From Pseudomaricurvus hydrocarbonicus (GTDB lineage Bacteria > Pseudomonadota > Gammaproteobacteria > Pseudomonadales > Cellvibrionaceae): a stretch of 64,000 nt of DNA. Below the pieces are notes generated by a model. It had not been told where the DNA came from and did no database searches. It saw only the letters and a program-made list of their open reading frames with translations. Position 1 is the first letter of the stretch. Every line of letters begins with the position of its first letter. The stretch covers positions 1 through 64,000 of the forward strand of contig NZ_JAAONZ010000027.1 of assembly GCF_011602365.1 (NCBI RefSeq). The letters are read 5' to 3'. The translations under genes were made by a program, and so were the position numbers. Shown one piece after another: positions 26,404 to 34,861 of this stretch.

Positions 26404-27897
26404 ATGCTCGTAAACAACAGTGCCACCGTGATCACCTTGGGCGGTTACCTTCTCTTGATGTTAAGTATCGGGGTTTACGCCTCTCGTCGCACCAACAATG
26501 CCGCCGATTATTTTCTCGGGGGTCGATCGCTGGGGCCCTGGCCATCGGCGTTGTCAGCCGGCGCTTCCGATATGAGTGGCTGGTTGCTGCTGGGGCTGCC
26601 CGGCTACGCCTATCTGGCCGGCATTGAAGCCTTCTGGTTAGCGGGCGGGTTGTTGCTGGGCACCTATTGCAACTGGTTGTTCCTGGCCAAACGTCTGCGG
26701 GTCTACAGCGTCTGTGCCAATGAATCGCTCACCTTGCCCGAATTTTTTGCCAACCGCTTTGACGGGGACAACAAACATCTGCGCCTGATCTCCTCGGTTT
26801 TTATTGTGTTGTTCTACCTGTTTTACACCAGCGCTGGTCTGGTGGCCGGGGGCAAGTTGTTTGAGACAGTGTTCGGTATGGATTATCAGTGGGCGGTGAT
26901 TCTCGGTACGGCTTTTGTGGTCGGCTACACCTTTTTGGGGGGGTATCTAGCCGTCTCCTGGACCGACCTGGTGCAGGGCTTGCTGATGGCGGCGGCGTTG
27001 GTCTATGTGCCCGTGGTGGCCTTGCAGGCCGTGGGTGGCGCCGGCGAGGCGGTTCATCTGCTGGAAACACTCAATCCGCATTTCTTGACCCTGTGGCACG
27101 ATGCCAAGGGGGCGCCCTTGTCGGCCATTGCGGTCATCTCACTGGTGGGCTGGGGGTTGGGCTATTTCGGTCAGCCTCACATTCTGGCGCGATTCAAAGG
27201 CATCCGTTCTGCCGAGGACATGCCCATGGCCCGTCGCATTGCGGTCGGTTGGACGCTGCTGTCCATGCTGGGGGCGTTGGGCGTGGGGTTGATTGGCCTC
27301 GTGTATGTGGAAACCCATATGCCGGCGGGTATCGACGATGCGGAGAAAATCTTTATGGTGATGGTTAATGCACTGTTTCATCCGCTCATCGCCGGGATTT
27401 TGTTGGCGGCTATTCTGGCGGCCATCATGAGTACGGCGGATTCCCAGTTGCTGGTGTCCTCGTCCTCGTTTGCCGAAGACATCTACCATGCGGTGTTGCG
27501 TCGCGATGCCGGAGAAAAAGAAGTGGTCATCACCGCCAGGCTGGCTGTGCTCGGGGTGTCGCTGGTTGCGCTGGCCCTGGCGATGAACCCGGACAGCAGC
27601 GTGCTGGGGCTGGTGGCTTATGCCTGGGCCGGCTTTGGCGCCGCTTTTGGGCCGGCGTTATTGTTGTCACTGTACTGGAAGCGCATGAATCGTTTTGGTG
27701 CCTTGGCCGGTATCATCGTCGGTGGTGCTACCGTGGTGATCTGGAAGCAGCTCGAAGGTGGCTGGTTCGATTTGTATGAGCTGGTGCCTGGTTTTTTCGC
27801 AGCTGCACTGGCGGTTATTGTGGTGTCATTACTGACACGCGCACCGTCAGCGGCGACTCAACAAACCTTTGACGAGGTAGAACAGCTGTTGCAGTAG
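26404..27897 (+). CDS. putP: Sodium/proline symporter
   Basis: A 497-residue inner-membrane transporter of the solute:sodium symporter family with about 13 helices. Characteristic parts are the N-terminal NAADYFLGGRSLGPW and GASDMSGWLLLGLPG stretches (sodium site region), FPANRFD-like FFANRFD, and STADSQLLVSSSSFAEDIY in helix 9. The length and the neighbouring putA and Lrp-type regulator support proline as substrate. Only 44 bases separate it from the upstream membrane gene, so it could share that transcript. Confidence 0.94.
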   Translation: MLVNNSATVITLGGYLLLMLSIGVYASRRTNNAADYFLGGRSLGPWPSALSAGASDMSGWLLLGLPGYAYLAGIEAFWLAGGLLLGTYCNWLFLAKRLRVYSVCANESLTLPEFFANRFDGDNKHLRLISSVFIVLFYLFYTSAGLVAGGKLFETVFGMDYQWAVILGTAFVVGYTFLGGYLAVSWTDLVQGLLMAAALVYVPVVALQAVGGAGEAVHLLETLNPHFLTLWHDAKGAPLSAIAVISLVGWGLGYFGQPHILARFKGIRSAEDMPMARRIAVGWTLLSMLGALGVGLIGLVYVETHMPAGIDDAEKIFMVMVNALFHPLIAGILLAAILAAIMSTADSQLLVSSSSFAEDIYHAVLRRDAGEKEVVITARLAVLGVSLVALALAMNPDSSVLGLVAYAWAGFGAAFGPALLLSLYWKRMNRFGALAGIIVGGATVVIWKQLEGGWFDLYELVPGFFAAALAVIVVSLLTRAPSAATQQTFDEVEQLLQ

Positions 27898-27929
27898 GGG
27901 GCTGAACCCGCACCGCTGCTGGAAGTCCG

Positions 27930-28403
27930 CTAAAGCGGCAAACCACGGTCACTTTTCACCGGCTCGATCACCACGTAAGTGTGTGTCTGGGCCACGCCGG
28001 GCAGCCCCACCAGCTGCCCGAGCACATCCCGATACGATTCCATGCCGCTGATGCGCAGTTTCACCAGATAATCAAAGCCGCCGGCTACCATGTGACACTC
28101 AGCCACATGCGGGATATCCACCAGTTTTTCCTTGAACAAATCGAACACATCGCCAGTGGTGCGATCCAGCGTGACCTGAATAAACGCGGTCATGTTCTGC
28201 CCCAGTTTGGCGGCATTCAAGCGAGCGCAATAGCCCTCAATATAGCCTTCACTTTCTAATCGACGCACTCGTTCCAGGCAGGGGCTGGGTGACAGGTTGA
28301 CGGCTTTGGCCAGGTCCACATTGGACATACGGCCATCGTTTTGAAGGGCTTTGAGGATGGCGATGTCAATCCGGTCCAGCGGTTTGTTTTTGTCGTTTTT
28401 CAT
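27930..28403 (-). CDS. putR: Lrp/AsnC-family regulator, probable proline-responsive PutR
   Basis: A 157-residue feast/famine regulator. The N-terminal HTH (about 10-60) has LDRIDIAILKALQNDGRMSN and LSPSPCLERVRRLE. The C-terminal RAM ligand domain (about 75-150) has VTLDRTTGD, VAECHMVAGGFDYLVKLR and THTYVVIE. It is divergent from putA, as PutR is in Agrobacterium, Caulobacter and marine gammaproteobacteria, and the intergenic region holds palindromes suited to it. GGAGAG precedes the start. The proline response is inferred from context. Confidence 0.9.
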   Translation of the reverse strand: MKNDKNKPLDRIDIAILKALQNDGRMSNVDLAKAVNLSPSPCLERVRRLESEGYIEGYCARLNAAKLGQNMTAFIQVTLDRTTGDVFDLFKEKLVDIPHVAECHMVAGGFDYLVKLRISGMESYRDVLGQLVGLPGVAQTHTYVVIEPVKSDRGLPL

Positions 28404-28446
28404 CGGGTCTCTCCACTTTGCTTAGATCCTGAAAGTTTCATTTTTT

Positions 28447-28510
28447 GCAGAATAATATTCTGCATTATAGCGAATAACGCCAAAATATTTTGCAGTAATA
28501 TCCCTATAAT
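28447..28510 (+). promoter_or_regulatory. putA promoter with two phased palindromes (probable PutR sites)
   Basis: GCAGAATAATATTCTGC (28447-28463) is a perfect inverted repeat with a single central base. CAAAATATTTTG (28481-28492) is a second palindrome. Their centres are about 31.5 bases apart, three helical turns, as expected for Lrp-type octamers. TATAAT (28505-28510) is a perfect -10 with no good -35, because site 2 occupies that place; this implies activation rather than repression. Confidence 0.65.
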
Positions 28511-28547
28511 CCAGGACATATGACTTATTTTATTTGGGGTTCTCAGC

Positions 28548-31500
28548 ATGCTTACCACTCAACCATTACCCACGGGCAATGCCCTGATCCAAACCATGCG
28601 TGACGACTATCGCCAGGACGAAAATCGGGTGGCGCAGCGCTTATTGCCTGTGGCGGATACCGGTTCGGTGGGCCGGGTTCGGGCCTGGCAAAAAGCCCGT
28701 CAACTGGTGGAAGGCATTCGCGCGGCCCAGGTGGGCAAAGGGGGCGTCGATGCGTTGCTGAACGAATTTTCCCTATCGACGGAAGAAGGGGTGGTGTTGA
28801 TGTGTCTGGCCGAAGCGCTGCTGCGCGTGCCGGACAAATTCACCATCGATGAATTGATTCGCGATAAGTTATCGGCCGGCAACTGGTCCGCCCACCTCGG
28901 CAACAGCGCTTCCTTGTTTGTCAACGCATCTGCCTGGGGATTGTTGCTGACCGGCAAACTGGTGAATTACAGCGGTCAACGCAAAGATGAGGCCGAACGG
29001 CAAAAGTTGGGCACGCTCAAATCCATGTTGGGTCGCATGGGTGAGCCGGTGATTCGCTCGGCCATTCGCCAGGCCATGCAGATTATGGGGTCGCAGTTTG
29101 TGATGGGCGAGACCATTGGCCGGGCCATCCGTCGCGCCACGGTTCAAGAGCACAAGGGCTACCGATATTCTTACGACATGCTGGGCGAAGGTGCGCGCAC
29201 CATGGCCGATGCCGAGCGTTACTTCAACAGTTATCGCCAGGCCATTGACGCCATCGGGCAGGCGGCGCAGGGGCGTGGCCCAATCGCCAGCCCGGGCATT
29301 TCGATTAAGTTATCGGCGCTGCATCCACGTTATGATTTTGCACATCGCCAGCGGGTGATGGAAGAACTCGTGCCGCGCGTGACAATGCTGGCACTGCAAG
29401 CGCAGCGTTATGACATTGGCTTTACCATTGATGCCGAAGAAGCCGACCGCCTGGAATTGTCACTGGAGGTGATTGCCGCTGTGTTTCGCGCTCCTGAGTT
29501 GGCCGGCTGGAAGGGTTTTGGCCTGGCGGTTCAGGCCTATCAGAAGCGGGCGCTGCTGGTGGTCGACTGGGTCGCGCAACTGGCCCGCGAACAAGGTCGG
29601 CCGATGATGGTGCGACTGGTCAAAGGCGCCTACTGGGATTCTGAAATCAAATGGAGTCAGGAGGGCGGTTTCGAAGACTATCCGGTGTTCACCCGCAAGC
29701 CCACCACCGACCTGAGTTATCAGGCCTGTGCCAAGCGCCTGCTGGCGTATCGCGACTGCCTTTACCCGCAGTTTGCCACCCACAACGCCTATACCGTGGC
29801 GACCATTCTGGAGCTGGATGATCAGTGTGAGCAAGCCTCCCGTCAGGGCTTTGAATTCCAGCGTCTGCACGGCATGGGCGACGCCCTCTACGATCAGGTT
29901 CTGGCGGAGGAAGGTGTCAGCTGTCGTATCTATGCGCCGGTGGGCGAGCACGCCGACCTGTTGGCCTACCTGGTGCGTCGGTTGTTGGAAAACGGCGCCA
30001 ACAGTTCGTTTGTGAATAACATTGTCGATGCCTCGGTGTCGATTGACAGTCTGTTGCAGGACCCGGTCGAAACCGTCAGCGCCTGGTCGTGCGTCCGTCA
30101 TCCAGGGATTCCATTGCCCCGTGACCTCTACAAGGGGGCTGCTAGTGAAGCCGGTCAGCGTGCCAATTCCGAAGGGTTGGATCTGACCCATGTGAGTACT
30201 CTGGAACCTTTGCAGCGCGATATGCTGGCGCACTGGCAGCAGCTTCAACAGGGTGTGAGCGAAAACAGGGAACTGGCTGCGGCGGTTGCCATTACCAATC
30301 CCGCTAACGTTGAGGAAGTGGTGGGGCAGCTGGTGTATGACACCCCTGAAGACATGTTGCACAAGCTCGAGCGTGCACAGCAGGCTCAACCCCTTTGGTC
30401 CCAAACCCCCGTGGCTGCGCGTGCAAAATTGTTGCGCGATCTGGCCGATCAGCTGCAACACAACGCTGCGCTGTTGATGACCTTGTGCTGTAAGGAAGCG
30501 GGTAAGACGCTGGCTGATGGGGTGGCCGAAGTGCGTGAAGCCATCGACTTTTGTCGTTACTACGCCGATCAGGCTGAGCGTTTGCATCAAGACCCTGCCC
30601 TGCAGGCGCGCGGTGTGATCTTGTGCATCAGCCCGTGGAATTTCCCGCTGGCGATTTTTCTGGGCCAGGTGACGGCGGCCATGGTGACCGGCAATACCGT
30701 GTTGGCCAAGCCGGCGGAACAAACCAGTCTGGTGGCGATGGCTGCCTTGCGATTGATGCACGCCGCCGGGATGCCGCAGGGGGTGGTGGAACTGATCGTG
30801 TCACCGGGTAAACCGGTGGGAGAGCTGTTGCTGCCGGATGCGCGTATCCGGGGCGTGATGTTCACCGGCTCCACCGCAACCGGTGCCTGGTTGAACCAGG
30901 CACTGGCCCAGCGCGATGAGGTGGATCTGCCGCTGATCGCCGAAACCGGCGGACAAAATGCCATGATCGTTGACTCAACCGCATTGCCCGAGCAGGTGGT
31001 GGATGATGTGGTCATGTCCGGCTTCCAAAGTGCCGGCCAGCGCTGTTCTGCCTTGCGGGTACTGTTTGTGCAGGAAGACGTCGCGCCGAAAATTATTCAC
31101 ATGGTCCAGGGCGCGATGCAGGAATTGAGCATTGGTGACCCCGCTTTACTGAGTACCGATGTGGGGCCGGTGATTGATGCCCGTGCACTGGCGCGTCTGC
31201 AGGCCCATCGGGACTATCTGAGCGGTTGTGGCGAACGAGCCAAGCTGTTGTACGCGTGCGAGCTGCCGGAAGCGTGTTCGGGGGGACTGTTTTTTGCCCC
31301 CCACTTTTATGAAATCAGTGATCTGTCGGTGTTGAAGCAGGAAGTCTTCGGTCCTGTGGTGCATCTGATCACGTTTAAGGCCAGTGAACTGGATCAGGTT
31401 ATTGAGCAGATTAATGCCACTGGCTTCGGTCTGACCCTGGGGGTTCACAGCCGCATTCAAACGGTGTGTGAACGTGTGGCGAAGCGTGCGAAAGTGGGCA

Positions 31501-32390
31501 ACGTCTACATCAATCGCAACATGATTGGGGCCATTGTCGGTGTGCAACCGTTCGGTGGCCATGGCTTGTCAGGCACTGGCCCGAAAGCCGGTGGTCCTCT
31601 GTATTTACGACGGCTGGTGACTGCTGTTGAGGATCAGACTTCACAGCCGGTGCTGGTAAGGAATACAGTGGAGCTGGCCGAGGCCGCAGCGGACGCAACT
31701 TCCTGGCCAGAGCTGGCAAGCTGGTCAGCGTCCAGTGCGGAGCAGCGCTGTGCGGTGGTGAAAACCTTTTTGAGTGAGTTGGTGTGTCAATCTTCCCTGG
31801 TGCTGCCGCTGGATACGTTGCTGACTGCGACGCAGCAGTTGTTGCGGCAGGCACGCTCGCAATTGTTTGAGGCGGTAACCTTGCCAGGCCCCACCGGTGA
31901 ACGCAATCAATGGTTGCTGGAAGCTCGCGGTCTGTTGGCGCTCTTCTGTGATGACGCTGAAAGTGTTGATCAGCAGCTGCTGAAGTTGCTGGCGACGGTG
32001 TTGTCGGGCAACCGCCTGGTGGTGGTCGCCGACGCGGGTCAGCTTGAGCCGATGCAAGAGATTGTTCGCTTGCTGGAGCATTCCGGTCTGCCGGAATCGG
32101 TCATCCGTGTGCGTAGCCTGGCCCATGCACAGGCGGTGTTGATGGACAGTCGTTTGCAGGGGGTACTGGCTGCAGTCGGTTCACCGCTAACACCTGGCCT
32201 GCGTCAAACGCTGGCCAAACACGAGGGTGCCATACTGCCGTTGTTGCTGGAAGCACCGGCCGCGGGACTGCTGTTGCGTTTGGTGGTGGAGAAGTCCATC
32301 AGTACCGACACCACCGCGGCGGGCGGCAACACCTCACTGATCACCATGGATGATCGTCAGCAGAGGCAGGGGGAACTGCGGGTTTCCTGA
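28548..32390 (+). CDS. putA: Bifunctional proline dehydrogenase / P5C dehydrogenase
   Basis: Oxidises proline to glutamate in two steps. 1280 residues: an N-terminal alpha region; an FAD-binding PRODH barrel (about 180-480) with SIKLSALHPRYD, MVRLVKGAYWDSEIK and ATHNAYTVATI; and a P5CDH aldehyde-dehydrogenase domain (about 580-1030) with SPWNFPLAIF, ETGGQN and catalytic Cys833 in SAGQRCSALR. A C-terminal dehydrogenase-like domain ends GGNTSLITMDD. The N-terminal ribbon-helix-helix DNA-binding domain of E. coli PutA is absent, so this PutA should not autoregulate, which agrees with a separate PutR. Confidence 0.96.
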   Translation: MLTTQPLPTGNALIQTMRDDYRQDENRVAQRLLPVADTGSVGRVRAWQKARQLVEGIRAAQVGKGGVDALLNEFSLSTEEGVVLMCLAEALLRVPDKFTIDELIRDKLSAGNWSAHLGNSASLFVNASAWGLLLTGKLVNYSGQRKDEAERQKLGTLKSMLGRMGEPVIRSAIRQAMQIMGSQFVMGETIGRAIRRATVQEHKGYRYSYDMLGEGARTMADAERYFNSYRQAIDAIGQAAQGRGPIASPGISIKLSALHPRYDFAHRQRVMEELVPRVTMLALQAQRYDIGFTIDAEEADRLELSLEVIAAVFRAPELAGWKGFGLAVQAYQKRALLVVDWVAQLAREQGRPMMVRLVKGAYWDSEIKWSQEGGFEDYPVFTRKPTTDLSYQACAKRLLAYRDCLYPQFATHNAYTVATILELDDQCEQASRQGFEFQRLHGMGDALYDQVLAEEGVSCRIYAPVGEHADLLAYLVRRLLENGANSSFVNNIVDASVSIDSLLQDPVETVSAWSCVRHPGIPLPRDLYKGAASEAGQRANSEGLDLTHVSTLEPLQRDMLAHWQQLQQGVSENRELAAAVAITNPANVEEVVGQLVYDTPEDMLHKLERAQQAQPLWSQTPVAARAKLLRDLADQLQHNAALLMTLCCKEAGKTLADGVAEVREAIDFCRYYADQAERLHQDPALQARGVILCISPWNFPLAIFLGQVTAAMVTGNTVLAKPAEQTSLVAMAALRLMHAAGMPQGVVELIVSPGKPVGELLLPDARIRGVMFTGSTATGAWLNQALAQRDEVDLPLIAETGGQNAMIVDSTALPEQVVDDVVMSGFQSAGQRCSALRVLFVQEDVAPKIIHMVQGAMQELSIGDPALLSTDVGPVIDARALARLQAHRDYLSGCGERAKLLYACELPEACSGGLFFAPHFYEISDLSVLKQEVFGPVVHLITFKASELDQVIEQINATGFGLTLGVHSRIQTVCERVAKRAKVGNVYINRNMIGAIVGVQPFGGHGLSGTGPKAGGPLYLRRLVTAVEDQTSQPVLVRNTVELAEAAADATSWPELASWSASSAEQRCAVVKTFLSELVCQSSLVLPLDTLLTATQQLLRQARSQLFEAVTLPGPTGERNQWLLEARGLLALFCDDAESVDQQLLKLLATVLSGNRLVVVADAGQLEPMQEIVRLLEHSGLPESVIRVRSLAHAQAVLMDSRLQGVLAAVGSPLTPGLRQTLAKHEGAILPLLLEAPAAGLLLRLVVEKSISTDTTAAGGNTSLITMDDRQQRQGELRVS

Positions 32391-32514
32391 GACTGAATCG
32401 GCAAAGGGGGCTGTCTTCTGCTTGTCTGTCAATATGACCAGGCAATCCGGGCAGTCATGACGCCAGCACCTAAAGACAGGCCTTTTACCCCAGCGGGCGT
32501 TTTTGAATGGATCT

Positions 32515-33126
32515 TCAGGGGGAGGATTTCTGTGCTGTGGTCTCATCCGCCACTTGGCGGATCGTTGCCGCAGTGAGCTCACTGAGCTGGTAAAACAGTT
32601 CACTGTAAGCACTTGCAATGGTTTCCGCCTGGGTATTGTCCAGTGCTGTGCTGAATTGCGAAATACGACGACGCACGCTGGTCTCGTCGGTAGCGCGCAG
32701 GAGTACCCATTCGACCACCAGGTTTGCGTGGGTTGCGGTGGCTTCCAGCTCCAGCACTTGCACTTTTAATGCATAATCCGGTGGCAATCTAGGGTTCCAG
32801 GGGTAGCTGCGAACGTCCTGGGTTTGCAGCAGACCAGCCAGATTAAGAGAGAGCACTCGATTAATTCCGGCTTCCAACGGCTCAGCCCAGCGATTTTCCT
32901 TGACGAAGTCCAGTCGATTGCCGCCTTGCGACGTCGCCAGAACATTCGTTTGCAGATACTCAGGCACTCGGATTGGACCAATACCGATCGACATGGAGCT
33001 ACTGCTTGAAGGCGGCAGTGCGTGGGCGCGGAGGATGTAGTAATTGCTGGGTGGGGTGGTGCCACAGCTTGCGAGTAGCGAAACCAGAAGAACAGCTGTC
33101 AGGCTTATGCGCAGGGTGGAGTGCAT
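32515..33126 (-). CDS. PqiC-like ABC transport auxiliary lipoprotein
   Basis: A 203-residue lipoprotein, the last gene of the MCE operon. Signal peptide with lipobox L18-A19-S20-C21. The ABC_trans_aux/PqiC domain follows: PSNYYILRA at the N-terminus, IGIGPIRVPEYLQ, and the central RWAEPLEAGINRVLS. In the PqiABC system of E. coli the lipoprotein sits on the outer membrane and contacts the MCE tunnel; the same role is inferred. AGGA precedes the start, two bases after the MCE gene's stop. There is no MlaC-type soluble lipid carrier nearby. Confidence 0.87.
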   Translation of the reverse strand: MHSTLRISLTAVLLVSLLASCGTTPPSNYYILRAHALPPSSSSSMSIGIGPIRVPEYLQTNVLATSQGGNRLDFVKENRWAEPLEAGINRVLSLNLAGLLQTQDVRSYPWNPRLPPDYALKVQVLELEATATHANLVVEWVLLRATDETSVRRRISQFSTALDNTQAETIASAYSELFYQLSELTAATIRQVADETTAQKSSP

Positions 33127-33128
33127 TT

Positions 33129-34094
33129 TTATTCCTCGCCTTTTCTGCCACGCAGCAGTGATTCGGGGTTTTCTTCCAGGGTGCGTACCAGATCTTTGAA
33201 GGCTCGGCCAGCTTCACCCAGTTCCTTCAGTGTTCGGTTAAGTTCATAGACTGTGGTGGAATCGTAATCCACCAAGCCATTGAAATTCTTAAGGCCGGTC
33301 TCGAAGCTACTGATCGCTTGCTCCAGCTGCTTGAGGTTTTGTCGAATGAGTTGTGCCACCTGTAGCAGTTCGGTATTGGCCAGCTCGACAGTGTTATTAG
33401 TATCTTCCAGTAATTTGTCCAATCGAGAGCCGGTGCTGTCAACTTGCGTTTGCAGTTTGTCACTGAGTTGCTGCACCGAGTTGATGGACGCCGTTAATTG
33501 TGCTGGCAGCTTCTGGAAATCTTCGTTGCCCACAAAAGACGCAACGCTTGAGGCGATGCTCTCCATATCCGTGGCCAGCTTCACCAGGTCAAACGATTCC
33601 AGTTCCTGGGTCAGGCGCTCCAGGTCAGTGGGGATGGTGGGTATCTGTTGATAGGGCGAATGGATGTTGACCAGGTTGAGGGCCTTTTCCGGGTGAAAAT
33701 CCAACTGCACGTACAAGAGGCCGGTGAGAAGGCTCTGGGTGTTGAGTTGCGCACGCAGACCGCGCGCAATCATTTCATCCAGCAGGTCCTCGCGGACGTC
33801 TCCGGTCCGGCGAATATTTTCCCCGCTGACTTCAGCCACGACCAGCATAATCAGTTTGGCGGTTTCGGATTCCAGTTGCAGTTCGATGTCGGTGACCTGG
33901 CCAATCTGAACACCGCGCAATGTCACTGGTGCGCCGAGGTTCAGGCCTTTGACCGAACCCTCGAAGATCATTATGACTTTCTCGCGGTCTTCACCAAAGC
34001 CTGTGCCGACCGCAAATTTTATGATGGTGATGGCGATCAGCAGGGCACCCACGATAAACATACCCATGGTGAAGTGACTGTTTTTTTCACTCAT
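33129..34094 (-). CDS. MCE-domain periplasmic lipid-transport protein (MlaD-like)
   Basis: A 321-residue inner-membrane-anchored protein. A single N-terminal helix (about 9-29) is followed by one MCE domain (about 39-117) with FEGSVKGLNLGAPVTLRGVQIG. A long alpha-helical, coiled-coil-prone C-terminus (170-310, many Gln/Leu/Ser) could form a needle reaching across the periplasm. It is longer than E. coli MlaD (183 residues), closer to Mce proteins paired with PqiC lipoproteins. AAGGAG precedes the start; a 4-base ATGA overlap with the ATPase gene couples them. Confidence 0.9.
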   Translation of the reverse strand: MSEKNSHFTMGMFIVGALLIAITIIKFAVGTGFGEDREKVIMIFEGSVKGLNLGAPVTLRGVQIGQVTDIELQLESETAKLIMLVVAEVSGENIRRTGDVREDLLDEMIARGLRAQLNTQSLLTGLLYVQLDFHPEKALNLVNIHSPYQQIPTIPTDLERLTQELESFDLVKLATDMESIASSVASFVGNEDFQKLPAQLTASINSVQQLSDKLQTQVDSTGSRLDKLLEDTNNTVELANTELLQVAQLIRQNLKQLEQAISSFETGLKNFNGLVDYDSTTVYELNRTLKELGEAGRAFKDLVRTLEENPESLLRGRKGEE

Positions 34095-34861
34095 GTGTGC
34101 TCCTTGGCCGGATGGCTGGCTGTCCGGGTCAAAAATTGCCGGACTATGGCTTGGTCGCTGTGGTCGCGCAGGTGTTTGGGGTCGCCGTAGGCGATCATGG
34201 TTTTTGAGTCAGCGTCAAGATACACCGAGTTGGTGGCGATGCTGAAAATGCTGGGTAATTCATGAGTCACCATCACCACGGTGGCCCCGATTGAGGCTTG
34301 TAATTGCTGAATCAATTCATCCAACAGGCTTGAACTGATGGGATCCAGTCCCGCGGAGGGCTCGTCAAAAAACAGGATGTCAGGTTCCAGTGCAATAGCG
34401 CGGGCCAGGGCGGCGCGTTTACGCATCCCGCCACTGATTTCAGAGGGGTAGAAATGCTGGTAACCGTCCAGGCCTACCAGGGCGAGTTTGTAGGCGATGA
34501 TGTCGGCCCGGTCAGAGGCCGAGTAGTCGGTGTACAGTTGCAGCGGCAATTCGATATTTTCGGCCAGACTCATGGCGCTAAAGAGTCCACCGCTTTGGTA
34601 GGTAATGCCCCAGCCCCGGCGCATGCTATCGCGCCGTTCAGGAGTGGCGTGCACAAAACTTTCTCCGGCGTACAGAATATCGCCCTGGCTGGGTTCAATC
34701 AGGCCGAGCAAATGTTTGAGAAGGGTGCTTTTGCCGCAGCCGCTACCACCCATAATGACAAAAATATCACCATGATTGATGTCAAACGTCAGATCCCGCT
34801 GGATGACTCTGGAGCCATAAGCCATGGTCAGGTCGCGTACGGAAATGTGTGCGTCGGTCAT
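34091..34861 (-). CDS. MCE-system ABC transporter ATPase (MlaF-like)
   Basis: A 256-residue cytoplasmic nucleotide-binding subunit powering lipid movement. Walker A GGSGCGKST (38-46), Q-loop TYQSGGLFSAM, signature SGGMRKRAALARA, Walker B ILFFDEPSAGLDP, and the switch histidine in VMVTHELPS. The 'GGLFSAM' Q-loop and 'SGGMRKR' signature are typical of the MlaF group. Its start overlaps the permease stop by one base (TGATG). Confidence 0.93.
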   Translation of the reverse strand: MTDAHISVRDLTMAYGSRVIQRDLTFDINHGDIFVIMGGSGCGKSTLLKHLLGLIEPSQGDILYAGESFVHATPERRDSMRRGWGITYQSGGLFSAMSLAENIELPLQLYTDYSASDRADIIAYKLALVGLDGYQHFYPSEISGGMRKRAALARAIALEPDILFFDEPSAGLDPISSSLLDELIQQLQASIGATVVMVTHELPSIFSIATNSVYLDADSKTMIAYGDPKHLRDHSDQAIVRQFLTRTASHPAKEHT

